A stretch of DNA of 64,000 bases from Mantis religiosa (GCA_030765055.1 CM060955.1:160500743-160564742); one strand, 5' to 3'. Shown: positions 45,516 through 56,806, numbered from the stretch's first letter. Numbers and translations: made by a program. The notes: a model not told the origin generated them from the letters alone.

Positions 45516-46495
45516 AAAATAAGACCTGAAGCTTTCCTGGCGACGAATATGCTCAAGTTGCCAACTTTCGGGAGACGACCATCTTGGCAAAATGCAACAG
45601 TTACTGGGAGCGGAGAGTTAAGGAGGCTTTGGCCAATTTCCTCCGAGAGCAGCACGCTTAATCGTGATGCTGGATTTCACTTCAGCTGCTCTTGGAAGCC
45701 GGCCTTAAAATGGAAATCCGTCGACTTAGGAAGCACAGATGCATACAACTTGATAATCAAGTTAAGTAGTTACGTTTCTTTGACCCAATGAATGTTCTAT
45801 ACTCACGCCATCTCCTGGCCTGGCGTTTAATTTACTGAAACGTCTTTTGTTCGTTAATGCGAATTTTGATAGTGTTTTGTCCTTGTTTATATTTGTGTTA
45901 TAACCAGTGATTAATTTGTGGTTTTAGCATTTCTTAAAATATTCTGATGGTGGGAGAGATGTACACTCCCGAAACGTCGATTTCTAATCGTCTTTTCACC
46001 TGGCTTGCTTCCCGAGAACAACTTGAGGACACTTAAAATATTCGATAATGCATCAAAAGAAGCGCCATCTAACTTTAGGACCTTAAGCAGGGTCATCAAA
46101 ATACAAACATGTTTTGAGGTGTCTTAAAAGAATATTACGCGAATATTTTGAAAATATTGATGTCCTAAAAATGGCTCCTAATGACATTTATTAAAATGTC
46201 ACATGTTTAATATATTTTAATAACAAATTGAAAATATGTCTTGGATTTTCTAGGAATGGCCTCTGAAGTACTCTTTATTCCGAATGGCTTTTGCACAATG
46301 ATTAAAAGGTGCAACGTTACTGCAGAAAAAATGATATCTAGCGTACATAATTTATGTCAAATAATATTATTGTGAGTATGTTTTATTTATGGAGTAAGTA
46401 CTTTCGAGATATACATGATTATGTGTTTGAATTTTAATTTGTTTAAATCTTGGCCGTGCAAAGAGAATTAAATTTTAAAACTAAAGACAGCTTAA
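45516..46495. other. Unassigned stretch with possible old AT-rich repeat
   Basis: No gene. At 46150-46340 there is loose similarity with 14690-14900. Confidence 0.3.
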
Positions 46496-46499
46496 ATAT

Positions 46500-46863
46500 C
46501 GTCACCGTGTGGCATTGTTGTGCTGCTGCCACGGGCTGGAGCCGGATGCGTGGGCAGGAGAAAAAGAGACAGAGAGAGGCTCCGGAACGTTCTGCCCATT
46601 GTTGCGTCCGCTAAAGTTCTCGAAATGTCTGCTGCTTTCTAAGGAGATATAAGGTGTTAGAGCGGCAGTTGTTTGTTTGTTATTGCGACAGTTGATGATT
46701 GAAGTCTATCGCAGTGATTTCATTCATTTCTTTTCGTGTAGCAAAACACCGAGTCAGCCTTGAAGATACTTGATTGTCAGCTTTACGTCTTTATACTGCA
46801 GCTAAAGTTGTTTTAGATTTCTGCAAAGTAGATTTCCGAATCTACGTTACCCACGTGGTCACA
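46500..46863 (+). mobile_element. Solo LTR, copy 2 of the shared family
   Basis: It starts CGTCACCGTGTGGCATTG (the first T of the expected TG is mutated to C) and ends CCACGTGGTCACA. It is flanked by ATAT at 46496-46499 and 46864-46867. It aligns with the minus strand of 51790-52278: GCGTGGGCAGGAGAAAAAGA against GCGTGGGCAGGAAAGAAAGA, GTGATTTCATTCATTTCTTT against GTGATTTCTTTCATTTGTTT. It has several deletions (364 against 489 bp). A GATATAAGG stretch stands where the TATA box lies in copy 1. Confidence 0.85.
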
Positions 46864-47119
46864 ATATTTATGTACCCTTTAAAACCTACTGCATTCTTTA
46901 CTCTTCTTGTACTTAAAATAAAATTGTAATAACAGTTTCTGCAAATGTTATTCCTATTAAGATGACGTAGGAGCAATAAAAGTTTATAATTATAGTTTGT
47001 ACAGAATGCTGCATGTGTCACGCAAAGAGAGGGAATTTCAAAGGAATTACACAGAGATTCTTTTTTTAAAATCTTCCGATTTATTATCTCTTTATGATGT
47101 CAGTAACGAAATAAACAAT

Positions 47120-47353
47120 GCCCGCCTCGGCAGCGTAGATGGTAGCGTGTCTGCCTCACGTTCAAGAGGTCCCTTGTTCGAATATCGGTTAGGGTGAGTT
47201 AACTGGATAAGGTTTTTCCGGGGGTTTCCCTTATCCTGATAGACGAATGTCAGGTAACTCTAAGCTCCATTGTCCCCGGACTCATTTGAGAATCATTTCA
47301 CCCAGTTCACACATCGTCCGATATGACTTAACGTTGGAGGACGTAAATTAGCC
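47120..47353 (+). mobile_element. SINE-A copy
   Basis: Full single-unit copy, GCCCGCCTCGGCAGCGTAGA to GGAGGACGTAAATTAGCC. AAACAAT at 47113-47119 and 47354-47360 is a likely short target duplication. Confidence 0.93.
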
Positions 47354-47360
47354 AAACAAT

Positions 47361-49259
47361 AAAGTATAGACAGAATAATATCTGTAAGAGTATTTTCGGA
47401 ACATGTGAGCAGAAAAGGTCATTTATTCAGCACTTCGTAATTGAATCATTACATGCTCTACAAAATTCCTCAAGTTAATCTCATGATACTCTTAAATTTA
47501 AGAGGTGAATGTTCGTTTATAGTTAATAATGATTTATCAACAATTACCACGTTGCTATTATACCATCAGATTGCTATTAATAAGTCCAATCAACAGAAAC
47601 GTCAACTCGATTAATTACCACAAATTTCCCAGATATACCTGCTACAAACAAATAGCAGATAATTGCTCTGAGTGGTCCAATTAAAGTTAGGCCTTTCTAA
47701 TTGTTTTATATTAATTTGTAATGCATGTCATTAACATTATATAAGAGAAGTGAGACCAATTTATTTTCTTTCAGGTAAGAAAACGTGAGAATATCCTGAG
47801 AATGGAATGTTAGAAAGGTAAGAGGATTATTGCTTCTTTGCCACGGTAACTGGAAAGTTTGGGCGTAAGACATCGTGCGGCCTTGACATGCCTACCAATG
47901 GCAAATCGAATCCATCCAATTAGAATTCACTTGCTGGAGAATGTTCCAACCTTAGGCAATATCTTTTTTTTTTTTTTTTTTTTTTTCAGATCCGACTTCA
48001 CGTATCTCTAAACAATGAAGCTTCAAAAACTTAACTGTCTGTATCAACAATGAAAACCCAAAAATTGGAGACCTAAAATATTTTTAAAATTACTTTTGAA
48101 AGGGGATAATAAATTACGGTGTTTGATATGTTGCTTCGTATGACTATCTTTACTTTTTCTTAGAAACTATTCTTACAAAAGAGTATTATTCTGTCTACTT
48201 CTAGTTAACGCATAAACTTTCAGTTTTCACATTTTAGCATTTCGTACGGTAGATATAAAACCTTGATCAGAGTTTTAAACAGCGTGATGAATTTGAAATT
48301 CCATGTTGCTGGCTTGACCATGAGTAGATGGGAAAAAACGAACAACGCATTGTTTGAGAAATGTGTAAGAATCGGAAAATGAACCACTAACTAGGAATGT
48401 GGTTAACTGTTAAAAAGATCACGTGTTCTGGTGACAGACATTGTCCGCTCTTGTGCAAGACTTTATTACCAGACATCGTAGCCCGTACACCTTTAAAGGG
48501 ATATGAAGTTTACGAGTCTCGCAGTATATGTGCTGACATCAGTCCCGGGGACAACACGCAGGGATAGTCCGGTCCGCAACGCGTAGCTTTAGTTCCATTA
48601 CAACTACTGCTCGCCACACAGGTAGATCTGTCTTCCAGAGAGTCAAGGTGTTTGACATATTGTGTTAATAGCATTACTTTCACAGCAATTATTGGACAAT
48701 TTCATTTTATAAATCAAAAGTTTTGGGTATTATCAACAACCATTAAACAGCTTGAAGAATGTAACTTGTTCACTGTAATTCCCGCAACGAAAACAGAGAA
48801 GGATGACATGTTGTAACATAGCTTACACTTTGTATCCGTACCGGACTGTACACCCACAGTGCTTCGGTATACTTGTTGACACGGACGTTTGTTGATGTCA
48901 CGCCTGAACGTGTATAGTACCTGTGCGCGTACATTGATTGCTAAGGTGTACGGGTTCCGATGTCTGCCTATTACCAAGGACTGTTACTCTGTATAGTTCG
49001 TGCTAATGGAGATAAACTTTTGGTGAAATTATCTTATTGGTAATTTTCTTAAAGAGGAATAATTGGACTTTAAGTGATAGTCAAATGTTTTAAAGCTGGT
49101 GCACATTTGATTGCTTTGAAACTCCGTCAGTTTTGCACGGTCAGTAGATAAAAAAAATCCTCTTTGAGAAAATTAATAAAAGTATCGAAAAATTAAAACA
49201 AGTAATAAGGAATGTCTCCGAAATAGTTAATTTTTAACCAGATTTACATTTTTGTGTGC
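47361..49259. other. Unassigned stretch
   Basis: A T-run lies at about 47966-47988. No gene or known repeat recognised. Confidence 0.3.
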
Positions 49260-49530
49260 TAGAAATTTCTCTGTATGTTACGGTTTGTCGGTTTACACAA
49301 AAGTCATCCAGAACGAAGAGGAGTTGAGAGACTATTCCCAGAAAACTCGAGATAATCATTTCATATTTCATGAAAATATCTCAAGCAGTTGATCCTTTAA
49401 TAAAATGCGTTATTTTTTGAAAAAAATGTTTGATATTAAGAATAGTTCGGAATGTGACCTTTTCTTGAAAATCCCTCGCTTCCTTGAAGATGCTGACTTA
49501 GATTCCAAGTACGGTTTCTAACTAAACTTT
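49260..49530. repeat. AT-rich dispersed repeat H, copy
   Basis: Shares AAAGTCATCCAGAACG and TTTCATGAAAATATCTCAAG with 42590-42660 and 57190-57290, and GATGCTGACTTAGATTCC with about 675 (GATGCTGAACTTAAATTCC form). Boundaries uncertain. Confidence 0.4.
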
Positions 49531-50691
49531 CGTTTTTGAATTCTGCTGTTTTACAGTCAAATATATTTCTAGTGAAGTGTCGACATCGAATCTTTTGGTA
49601 GAATACATATTTGTCATGTTCACTTAAAAACAAATCCTTAGAGAAAATTAGGTCAGCCATGTGGAAGTTAGTCTCGATTTTCTTTTTTCTTCGTTGTAGT
49701 ATGTAAATATTTGGTAAACTAATACATATATCAAACATTTTCATGCATCAGTGGAATGTTTAGAAAAAAAAAACAAGGAAAAGGTGAGCTGAATTAAGAG
49801 AACATGGCTGGGTGCTCTGTGTTCATGTTTTTGCATAGTAAAGGCAACAATGCTCCCATATTAGGAGAAAGATATATTAAGATACAGTAGTATTTGAATT
49901 TCTCTGAGGGGTGTCACCCCCTGAAGGTATCCGAACAGCTGGATATAATAAAACCATGGCAGCAGGTTTGCAATTACGGTATCTACATATCTGAGGAGAA
50001 TTGCCTCTATTTGTGAGACGCAATTGTGTGCCCATGAGGAAGGACATGCTAATTTGACCATGACATCATACAACAAAGAAAGTTGGTCTTACTCTCCCTG
50101 TTATTTCACTGTAGCAAGCCCAGTCATTAACTACACGTTGTTTCGTCCCTGATCTTTCTCAACGGTTTGCGGTTCAGTTACACGTGCTACGGACCTGTCA
50201 GCATTGGCAACTTTCTACGGCAAACATCATCTTTTAAATTACTGTTGTTGTGCTTTCGGGGTCATCCTTTTCTGTTCCCATTGATGGACTTTCCTTTTAG
50301 CATCTCTGGGAGGGAATCAAAAGTAGGATAGGCCAAAAGGGCATATGTAAACAAATACCTTATTCATTACCGTTCGAAACAAGAACCACTTCAACTGGTT
50401 CCATGTTCTGTGTCATGACCCGTCCCGCAAACAAGGGTTGTTGAAAAGTTGCTTTTCTTCGCTCCTGGCCCATGCTATCTAATTGTCAGTATGTATATAC
50501 TTCCTGTACGCATTTGTGTCGACAGGATTTGATTTATTGAGTCTCTGTGGTAAAATAGGTCAGCAATGCAGAAAGTATCACCATACTCATGAGAGCGGGA
50601 GGGCGAAATCGAATTTGGTACATTCATATGGCTATTACTGCATATACAAACTATTTCATCATCATTATCATTATCAGCATCATCACTCCAT
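49531..50691. other. Unassigned stretch
   Basis: No gene or known repeat recognised. Confidence 0.3.
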
Positions 50692-50900
50692 GCCTGCCTC
50701 CCTAGCGTAGATATTAGCGTGTCTGCATTACGTTCAAGAGGTCCGAGTTCGAATCTCGGTCAGGGTGAGTCACTTGGATAAGGTTTTTCCATAGGTTTCC
50801 CTTATTCTGAAGGACGAATGTCGGATAACTCTATGTTGTATGGACCGTGGGCTCATTTGAGCATCATATCACCCATGCCATTCATTGTTCTATATGACTA

Positions 50901-50975
<75 letters not shown>

Positions 50976-51331
50976 CCATGGCGCGACAGCCCTTAGAGGG
51001 CAAAGGTCTACCAACCCGACTGCCGGCCTCACGCCCACTTACGCACGGCAGAGGTGGACGATCATCCAACCGATACGGGGAGCAGATGTGGTCAGCATCC
51101 CCCAGCCGGAATGTTGATTTCCGTGAACAGGGCCGCTTACCTATCGTAAGCTCCTCACTTTCCTCGCGATGCTGAGTGAGCACCGGTCCTATACCCGGGA
51201 CCTAAAATCCCCACCACATGGGTGGGATCGAACCCGGGCCGCTTTCCGTGGCCAGGTACCAAGACATGCTGCCTTAACCCGCTACGCCACGGCGCAGGAC
51301 ATATGGCTAGACGTTGGAGGACATAAATTAC
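50692..51331 (+). mobile_element. SINE-A copy split by a SINE-D insertion
   Basis: The 5' part 50692-50901 runs from TGCCTCCCTAGCGTAGAT to TCTATATGACTA; the 3' part resumes at 51309 with GACGTTGGAGGACATAAATT. The two join exactly as in other SINE-A copies (TATGACTTA followed by ACGTTGGAGGA) once the 51-kb SINE-D is taken out. A poly-C run follows at 51332-51341. Confidence 0.93.
50902..51299 (-). mobile_element. SINE-D copy 2, nested in SINE-A, (TTA)n tail
   Basis: On the minus strand it starts CCTGCGCCGTGGCGTAGCGG (box A), with a box B GGGTTCGATCCCACC, and ends CGCGCCATGGG followed by (TTA)n (seen as TAA repeats at 50902-50975). ATATGACTA before and ATATGGCTA after it (51300-51308) are a 9-bp duplication of the SINE-A target with one difference. 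Confidence 0.92.
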
Positions 51332-51384
51332 CCCCCCCCCCAGAAAAAAATCCTCACTCCACTGATTAGACATATTTTCTGTTT

Positions 51385-51789
51385 TGTTTTTACTTCAGAG
51401 CTACTACCTCCATCTCTTCTGGGGTCTGCCCACATCTCTCCTCCGTGCTGGTTTATAATGTAATGCTGTTTTGGGAAGTCTGCCACAGTCCATCCTTTGC
51501 ACATGACACAGCCAATTAGTTCTGTAGTGTTTTATTTCCTCATTTATAGATTTCACTTTCAGCTCTATTCTTATTACATCATCATTTATATGGACTAGCT
51601 TTGTACATCCTTTAGTTCTCCAGATTTCCATTTCAAATCCTTGTATATTTGCATCTTCTTTGTTATAACCCAAGCTTCATTTCCATATAAAGCAGTGGCT
51701 TCGCCATTGTTTTATGAAATTAAATTTTTAAATCCCTTCTTGTTTTATTTCTTAAAGCGTTGTGTAATGTTCCACATATAGTTTGATAT
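51385..51789 (-). pseudogene. RTE-like ORF2 C-terminus (3' part)
   Basis: The minus frame 51673-51404 carries INEEIKHYRTNWLCHVQRMD and RRRDVGRPQKRW, the C-terminal signature also seen in the relics at 8150-8860 and 15005-15870. Above it the text QTICGTLHNALRNKTR is visible in another frame close to 51780-51730. It is separated from its upstream half by the solo LTR at 51790-52278. Confidence 0.85.
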
Positions 51790-52278
51790 TGTGACCCACT
51801 ATTGTGTGGGTCCGTAGAATTTAAGGACTTGTTTCTAGAAATTTAAAATACTCTTTATTGCAGTAAACAGTAACTTTGCAGCAGTAATAAAACGTGATAT
51901 ACACAACAGCAGTCTTCACGTCGTCTCGTTCGCCCTGCTGCACGTAAACAAATGAAAGAAATCACTGTGGTACACTACGAACGTCCACACAACTACACCA
52001 CTAATAACTCAATTAACAACTGACTACGCTCTAATACTTTGCGGAGTTTTTATACCTCGAGTCATTGTTATAGAATGTAGTCAATTGTTCGATAACAATC
52101 GCGACGCAGCGAGAGAAAGATGGAACTATTCAGACATCACTCTGGCTCTTTCTCTCTTGTTGCTTTCTCTCTCTCGGCAAGCGTCCAATTCTACGCGCCA
52201 AGTCTGTCTCTTTCTTTCCTGCCCACGCGTAGCTTGTGGCTTTGCGGCGGCTCCAATGAAACAATGCGGTTGGTGACA
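51790..52278 (-). mobile_element. Solo LTR, copy 1, with promoter and poly-A signal
   Basis: On the minus strand it runs TGTCACCAACCGCATTG to GTGGGTCACA, i.e. TG...CA ends. ATAT at 51786-51789 and 52279-52282 is the target duplication. A TATA box (GGTATAAAAAC, near 52050) comes before an AATAAA signal (near 51852), the normal order of U3, R and U5. No internal retroviral-type sequence adjoins it, so it is a solo LTR left by LTR-LTR recombination. It interrupts an RTE relic whose two halves fit together across it. The family is shared with 29899-30364 and 46500-46863; 4-bp duplications suit the Ty3/gypsy group, which is inference. Confidence 0.92.
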
Positions 52279-52282
52279 ATAT

Positions 52283-52530
52283 TTTGACAGTTTCAGGTTA
52301 ATATCTCTTTCTCTGAGTCTATTTCACATCCAAGGTATCTGAAACATGAGACCTATTCTAAAGGTTCATCGTCAAAAATAATTTTAGAACTTATTTGTTG
52401 CTTACCCCGAAAAGTTATTATGTTTTTGTGTTAGAAATAAAATCATAGTTCTTAGATCGAGTTAAGCGTAATTCATTTATAGCACAAACTATTTTTACCA
52501 AAGGAATTTAACCGTTTGTTCACACTGGTC
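52283..52530 (-). pseudogene. RTE-like ORF2 fragment (5' part of the split relic)
   Basis: Minus-strand text includes SKIIFDDEPLE, VSCFRYLGCEIDSEKE and LKLSKY in one or two frames, matching FNYLGCEISNEKN of the relic at 15238-15558. The next expected block (TICGTL) lies on the other side of the solo LTR. Stops break the frame. Confidence 0.75.
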
Positions 52531-52547
52531 ATGTGTAGGGGAAGCAT

Positions 52548-52822
52548 GGCTAGGTAGAATTAAACTTGCAAATTCGATGCCATAGTCGGGATTTCAACCA
52601 TGGAGAAAGGTTCTAATTAGTTGAGTAACTGTGCAAAATTAAATTCTCCAATTGTCTCGCATTTACTTCGGTAATACACAAGGGGATCTCAATTTCACTA
52701 CATATAGCACACCCCAATTGAATGAATTAAATGCATAATTTAAATGGCATGCAAGCATGTTGCCATGGTAACTCAGTTTGTTAGAAGTGCTGGACGAAAA
52801 CCTGAAAATCCGTAGTCGGTAA
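52548..52822 (+). repeat. tRNA-like repeat E, diverged copy 4, with inverted left arm
   Basis: The left arm reads GCAAATTCGATGCCATAGTC then GGGATTTCAACCATGG, the inverse of the tRNA-like 3' half. The right part has GCCATGGTAACTCAG and GCTGGACGAAAACC then GATCCGTAG-like text, as in copies 1-3. A T-run at 52824-52854 follows. Confidence 0.6.
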
Positions 52823-52823
52823 T

Positions 52824-52854
<31 letters not shown>

Positions 52855-52856
<2 letters not shown>

Positions 52857-53161
52857 TATTTTCTTGCTTCTATTTCATTTTAAGGGAGACAAACCTATAA
52901 AGAAATAGCTACATTACGTATTTCGTGATATGTACAAAACTAGTGGTCATAACAGCTGGACGGTACGCTGGCCTTAAAATTTCATTTTGTTTTCATAGAA
53001 TCAAGAGAAACAATTTCCAAGAGAAATATGAATAACAAAGTATTTAACACTTTAAAGCATAACAGCGGATATTTTGGAAATGAAAATGCCAAAAAAGAGC
53101 ATTTGAAATGATTACATGGGCTGTTAATAAACATTATTATATACACATTAAAGTGTAAGTT
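52855..53161. other. Unassigned stretch
   Basis: Nothing recognised beyond the T-run at its left edge. Confidence 0.3.
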
Positions 53162-53345
53162 TCAGTCGACAGAAATCCATGACTTGATTGCTCTATTTGT
53201 TAATAGTTTTGTGAGAGTGACCTCCACATTCGTTTTCGGAAGGACTGCCCGCTCAGTTTTACTAACAACTTGTCCCGCCTTCTCAGAAAATATAAAAACG
53301 TACGACTTGAGTGTGCCATGCGTCTTCGGAGGTATTAACCAACTT
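53162..53345 (-). pseudogene. Possible hAT transposase C-terminal remnant
   Basis: The minus frame 53401-53162 contains FSEKAGQVVSKTERAVLPKT followed by NVEVTL. This resembles the FSKAGQ..S..R..L.P.NVE..L pattern of hAT C-termini with one or two shifted residues. It is short and damaged, and different from the hAT relic at 11958-12365. Confidence 0.45.
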
Positions 53346-53476
53346 GAAAACATACTACTGTGAAATGAATTATCGGCAAATGCGCTCGCATGCAGACACA
53401 CACTAGTTTATTGTTGCATTTTAACGAGATGCACAGTTTTAAGGTGTTTACATTCACAGATAATTGACGTACAACT

Positions 53477-53734
53477 TTATTTTTTATTTGTTCCATGTCC
53501 TTTAACTCCATTGGTCATATCGGCGGCCGTTGTCCTTTGGAACGTATCGAAGGTGTTAAGTCGTATTCGTTGGGTTTTAATCATTGGATCACATACACAT
53601 TCGCACTCTCATTCATACTTCCAGACTCTGGGTAAGATGAGGAATTATCTTGATCGGAAAATCAAACGGGAATCAAACGCGGAACCTCTAGCACGGCAGA
53701 CAGGTGCACTACCGGCTGAGCTACAGGGCCAGTC
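53477..53734 (-). mobile_element. SINE-F copy 2 with 12-bp target duplication
   Basis: On the minus strand it begins CTGGCCCTGTAGCTCAGCCG, a clean box A, then GGTTCCGCGTTTGATTCCCG as box B, then the body shared with 21585-21750. GACGTACAACTT at 53465-53476 and 53735-53746 is an exact duplication. Confidence 0.95.
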
Positions 53735-53746
53735 GACGTACAACTT

Positions 53747-54966
53747 GTTATGAAAATTTTTTTTTTTTTTTAATTAAAATGTTTATAGGTATTTGTCAGA
53801 ATATAAAAACAAAAGGAAACATTACCTTGCGAAATGGCTCTCCCCTGCTCGCGAGGTCCTGCATTTGATTCCTGGCAACCATGAATTTTTCGTGTTTTCC
53901 ATCGGTCTGTAGGCGAATGCTTTGGTGGATTTTCTTTTGACACGATTTTTCAGTCCGTTATTGTTTTCATTAGCATCTATTGAAGAATCAAACGGCAGTG
54001 TCCGGATGTTGCCGAGGAGGCTTCCCTGATGGGATTACTGGACTTGTGGATGTCCTTGAGTGAATGCGTTCAATCTGGAAACGTTAGGGATCCAGTCCAT
54101 CATTGAGTTCATCGTCGGTTGGATCTGCTCATCCTTCAGGTGTCTCCCTTCCACCGAGTGATCGCGTTTCAAGCACAAAGGTTCATATAGACCCATGGGA
54201 CACAGTTTCGGAGCCCGTCCTGGCTATTTGGTTTTTTTTTAAGGCAACATTTTCAATGTAAAAGGAGTTAAGAGTGGGAAGACTCCTCACTGTTTAACAT
54301 ACTTCTCGTTTTGATGTATGACCCATGCTCACATACATCACACATAAATGTATATGTGCCTTTGTATTTACAAATACTTTGTCTCATTCAGAAGACGCCA
54401 AAGCATGTGTTTCAGATGAAGTTTTGCTATTGAATATTCGGGTGAAATCCAATATTTATTTGCTCAAGTTACTCCAAGTAATAAAGAAACTAATTAAAAA
54501 GGAACTCATCTGTATTCCTTCCTCTCAGTTGTTTTTTAACCATGTTCTTATTACGTAGATGAGTGTAATCATTGAAGTTCCTTAATCCATGATGTGGTCC
54601 TTTTAATCATTTGATATCATAATCCCCTTCTGAAATTTGTATTGCTTGTAATAATTACAGGTAGGTAATTGAAATTCATCGCATGTTCTCTGCTGTTATT
54701 GTCCGTCACCGATTTACATATTTAACGGTTTTCATAGAGGCGGCCATCGCGATGGCTAGATTATCCTTGCTTTGGACAAATTAGAACTTAATCACTTCGG
54801 AGATAGAATTGCGAGTGTAACTCTTCATTAAAGTAATAACGATTCAAACTGATATTACAATTACTCAAAACGATACCATATTTATATAATTTGTTTATTT
54901 ATTAGTCCATCAGCATAGCAGATCACTGCTGATAAAGTTAAGTTTTATACTGATTTCTTTCAATTT
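53747..54966. other. Mostly unassigned; possible SINE relic at 53829-53965
   Basis: CGCGAGGTCCTGCATTTGAT then TCCTGGCAACC resembles a worn box B, and the following GGCGAATGCTTTGGTGGATT is like the SINE-C body; a diverged SINE-C is possible. A T-run lies near 53757-53770. A 77-codon frame at 54325-54558 has no recognised similarity. Confidence 0.3.
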
Positions 54967-56806
54967 ACATCCTTCAACGTTAAGTCATATCGGACGATGA
55001 ATGAAATGATGTTCAAATGAGTACGGGATACATAGAGCTTAGAGTTACCAGACATTCATCTTTCAGGATAAGAGAAAACCTCCAACGTTAAGTCATATCG
55101 GACGATGAATGAAATGATTTTCAAATGAGTACAGGGTACATAGAGCTTAGAGTTACCAGACATTCATCTTTCAGGATAAGGGAAAACCTCCAACGTTAAG
55201 TCATATCGGACGATGAATGAAATGATGTTTAAATGAGTACAGGGTACATAGAGCTTAGAGTTACCAGACATTCATCTTTCAGGATAAGAGAAAACCTCCA
55301 ACGTTAAGCCATATCGGACGATGAATGAAATGATGTTCAAATGAGTACAGGGTACATAGAGCTTAGAGTTACCAGACATTCATCTTTCAGGATAAGAGAA
55401 AACCTCCAACGTTAAGTCATATCGGACGATGAATGAAATGATGTTAAAATGAGTACAGGATACATAGAGCTTAGAGTTACCAGACATTCATCTTTCAGAA
55501 TAAGGGAAAACCTCCAACGTTTAGTCATATCGGACGATGAATGAAATGATGTTCAAATGAGTACAGGGTACATAGAGCTTAGAGTTACCAGACATTTATC
55601 TTTCAGGATAAGAGAAAACCTCCAACGTTAAGTCATATCGGACGATGAATGAAATGATGTTCAAATGAGTACGGGATACATAGAGCTTAGAGTTACCAGA
55701 CATTCATCTTTCAGGATAAGAGAAAACCTCCAACGTTAAGTCATATCGGACGATGAATGAAATGATTTTCAAATGAGTACAGGGTACATAGAGCTTAGAG
55801 TTACCAGACATTCATCTTTCAGGATAAGGGAAAACCTCCAACGTTAAGTCATATCGGACGATGAATGAAATGATGTTTAAATGAGTACAGGGTACATAGA
55901 GCTTAGAGTTACCAGACATTCATCTTTCAGGATAAGAGAAAACCTCCAACGTTAAGCCATATCGGACGATGAATGAAATGATGTTCAAATGAGTACAGGG
56001 TACATAGAGCTTATAGTTACCAGACATTCATCTTTCAGGATAAGAGAAAACCTCCAACGTTAAGTCATATCGGACGATGAATGAAATGATGTTAAAATGA
56101 GTACAGGATACATAGAGCTTAGAGTTACCAGACATTCATCTTTCAGAATAAGGGAAAACCTCCAACGTTTAGTCATATCGGACGATGAATGAAATGATGT
56201 TCAAATGAGTACAGGGTACATAGAGCTTAGAGTTACCAGACATTTATCTTTCAGGATAAGAGAAAACCTCCAACGTTAAGTCATATCGGACGATGAGTGA
56301 AATGATGTTCAAATGAGTACAGGGTACATAGAGCTTAGAGTTAGCAGACATTCATCTTTCAGGATAAGGGAAAACCTCCAACGTTAAGTCATATCGGACG
56401 GTGAATGAAATGATGTTCAAATGAGTACAGGGTACATTGAGCTTAAAGTTACCAGACATTCATCTTTCTGGATAAGGGAAAACCTCCAACGTTAAGTCAT
56501 ATCGGACGGTGAATGAAATGATGTTCAAATGAGTACAGGGTACATAGAGCTTAGAGTTACCAGACATTCATCTTTCAGGATAAGGGAAAACCTCCAACGT
56601 TTAGTCATATCGGACGATGAATGAAATTATGTTCAAATGAGTACAGAGTACATAGAGCTTACAGTTACCAGACATTCATGTTTCAGGATAAGGGAAAACC
56701 TAGAGGAAAACGAAAACCATTATCCAGCTAGCTTACCCTATCCGAGTTTCGAACTCGGGACCTCTTGAAAGTGAGGCAGACGCGCTGCGTTACGGAGGCG
56801 GGCAGC
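54967..56806 (-). mobile_element. SINE-A copy with 16 tandem 108-bp body units
   Basis: Unit starts at 54971, 55079, 55187 and so on to 56591 are spaced by exactly 108 (16 x 108 = 1728, ending at 56699). The array joins one SINE-A head at 56700-56806 (TTTCGAACTCGGGACCTC on the plus strand; CGGAGGCGGGCA end). Units 1-6 (54971-55618) and 7-12 (55619-56266) carry the same unit-specific variants in the same order, so a 648-bp block was duplicated as a whole. Units 13-16 have their own variants. Confidence 0.97.

Noticed and set aside
54967..56806. CRISPR-like or centromeric satellite
   Set aside because: The unit is the SINE-A body and the array ends in a SINE-A head, so it is an expanded SINE.
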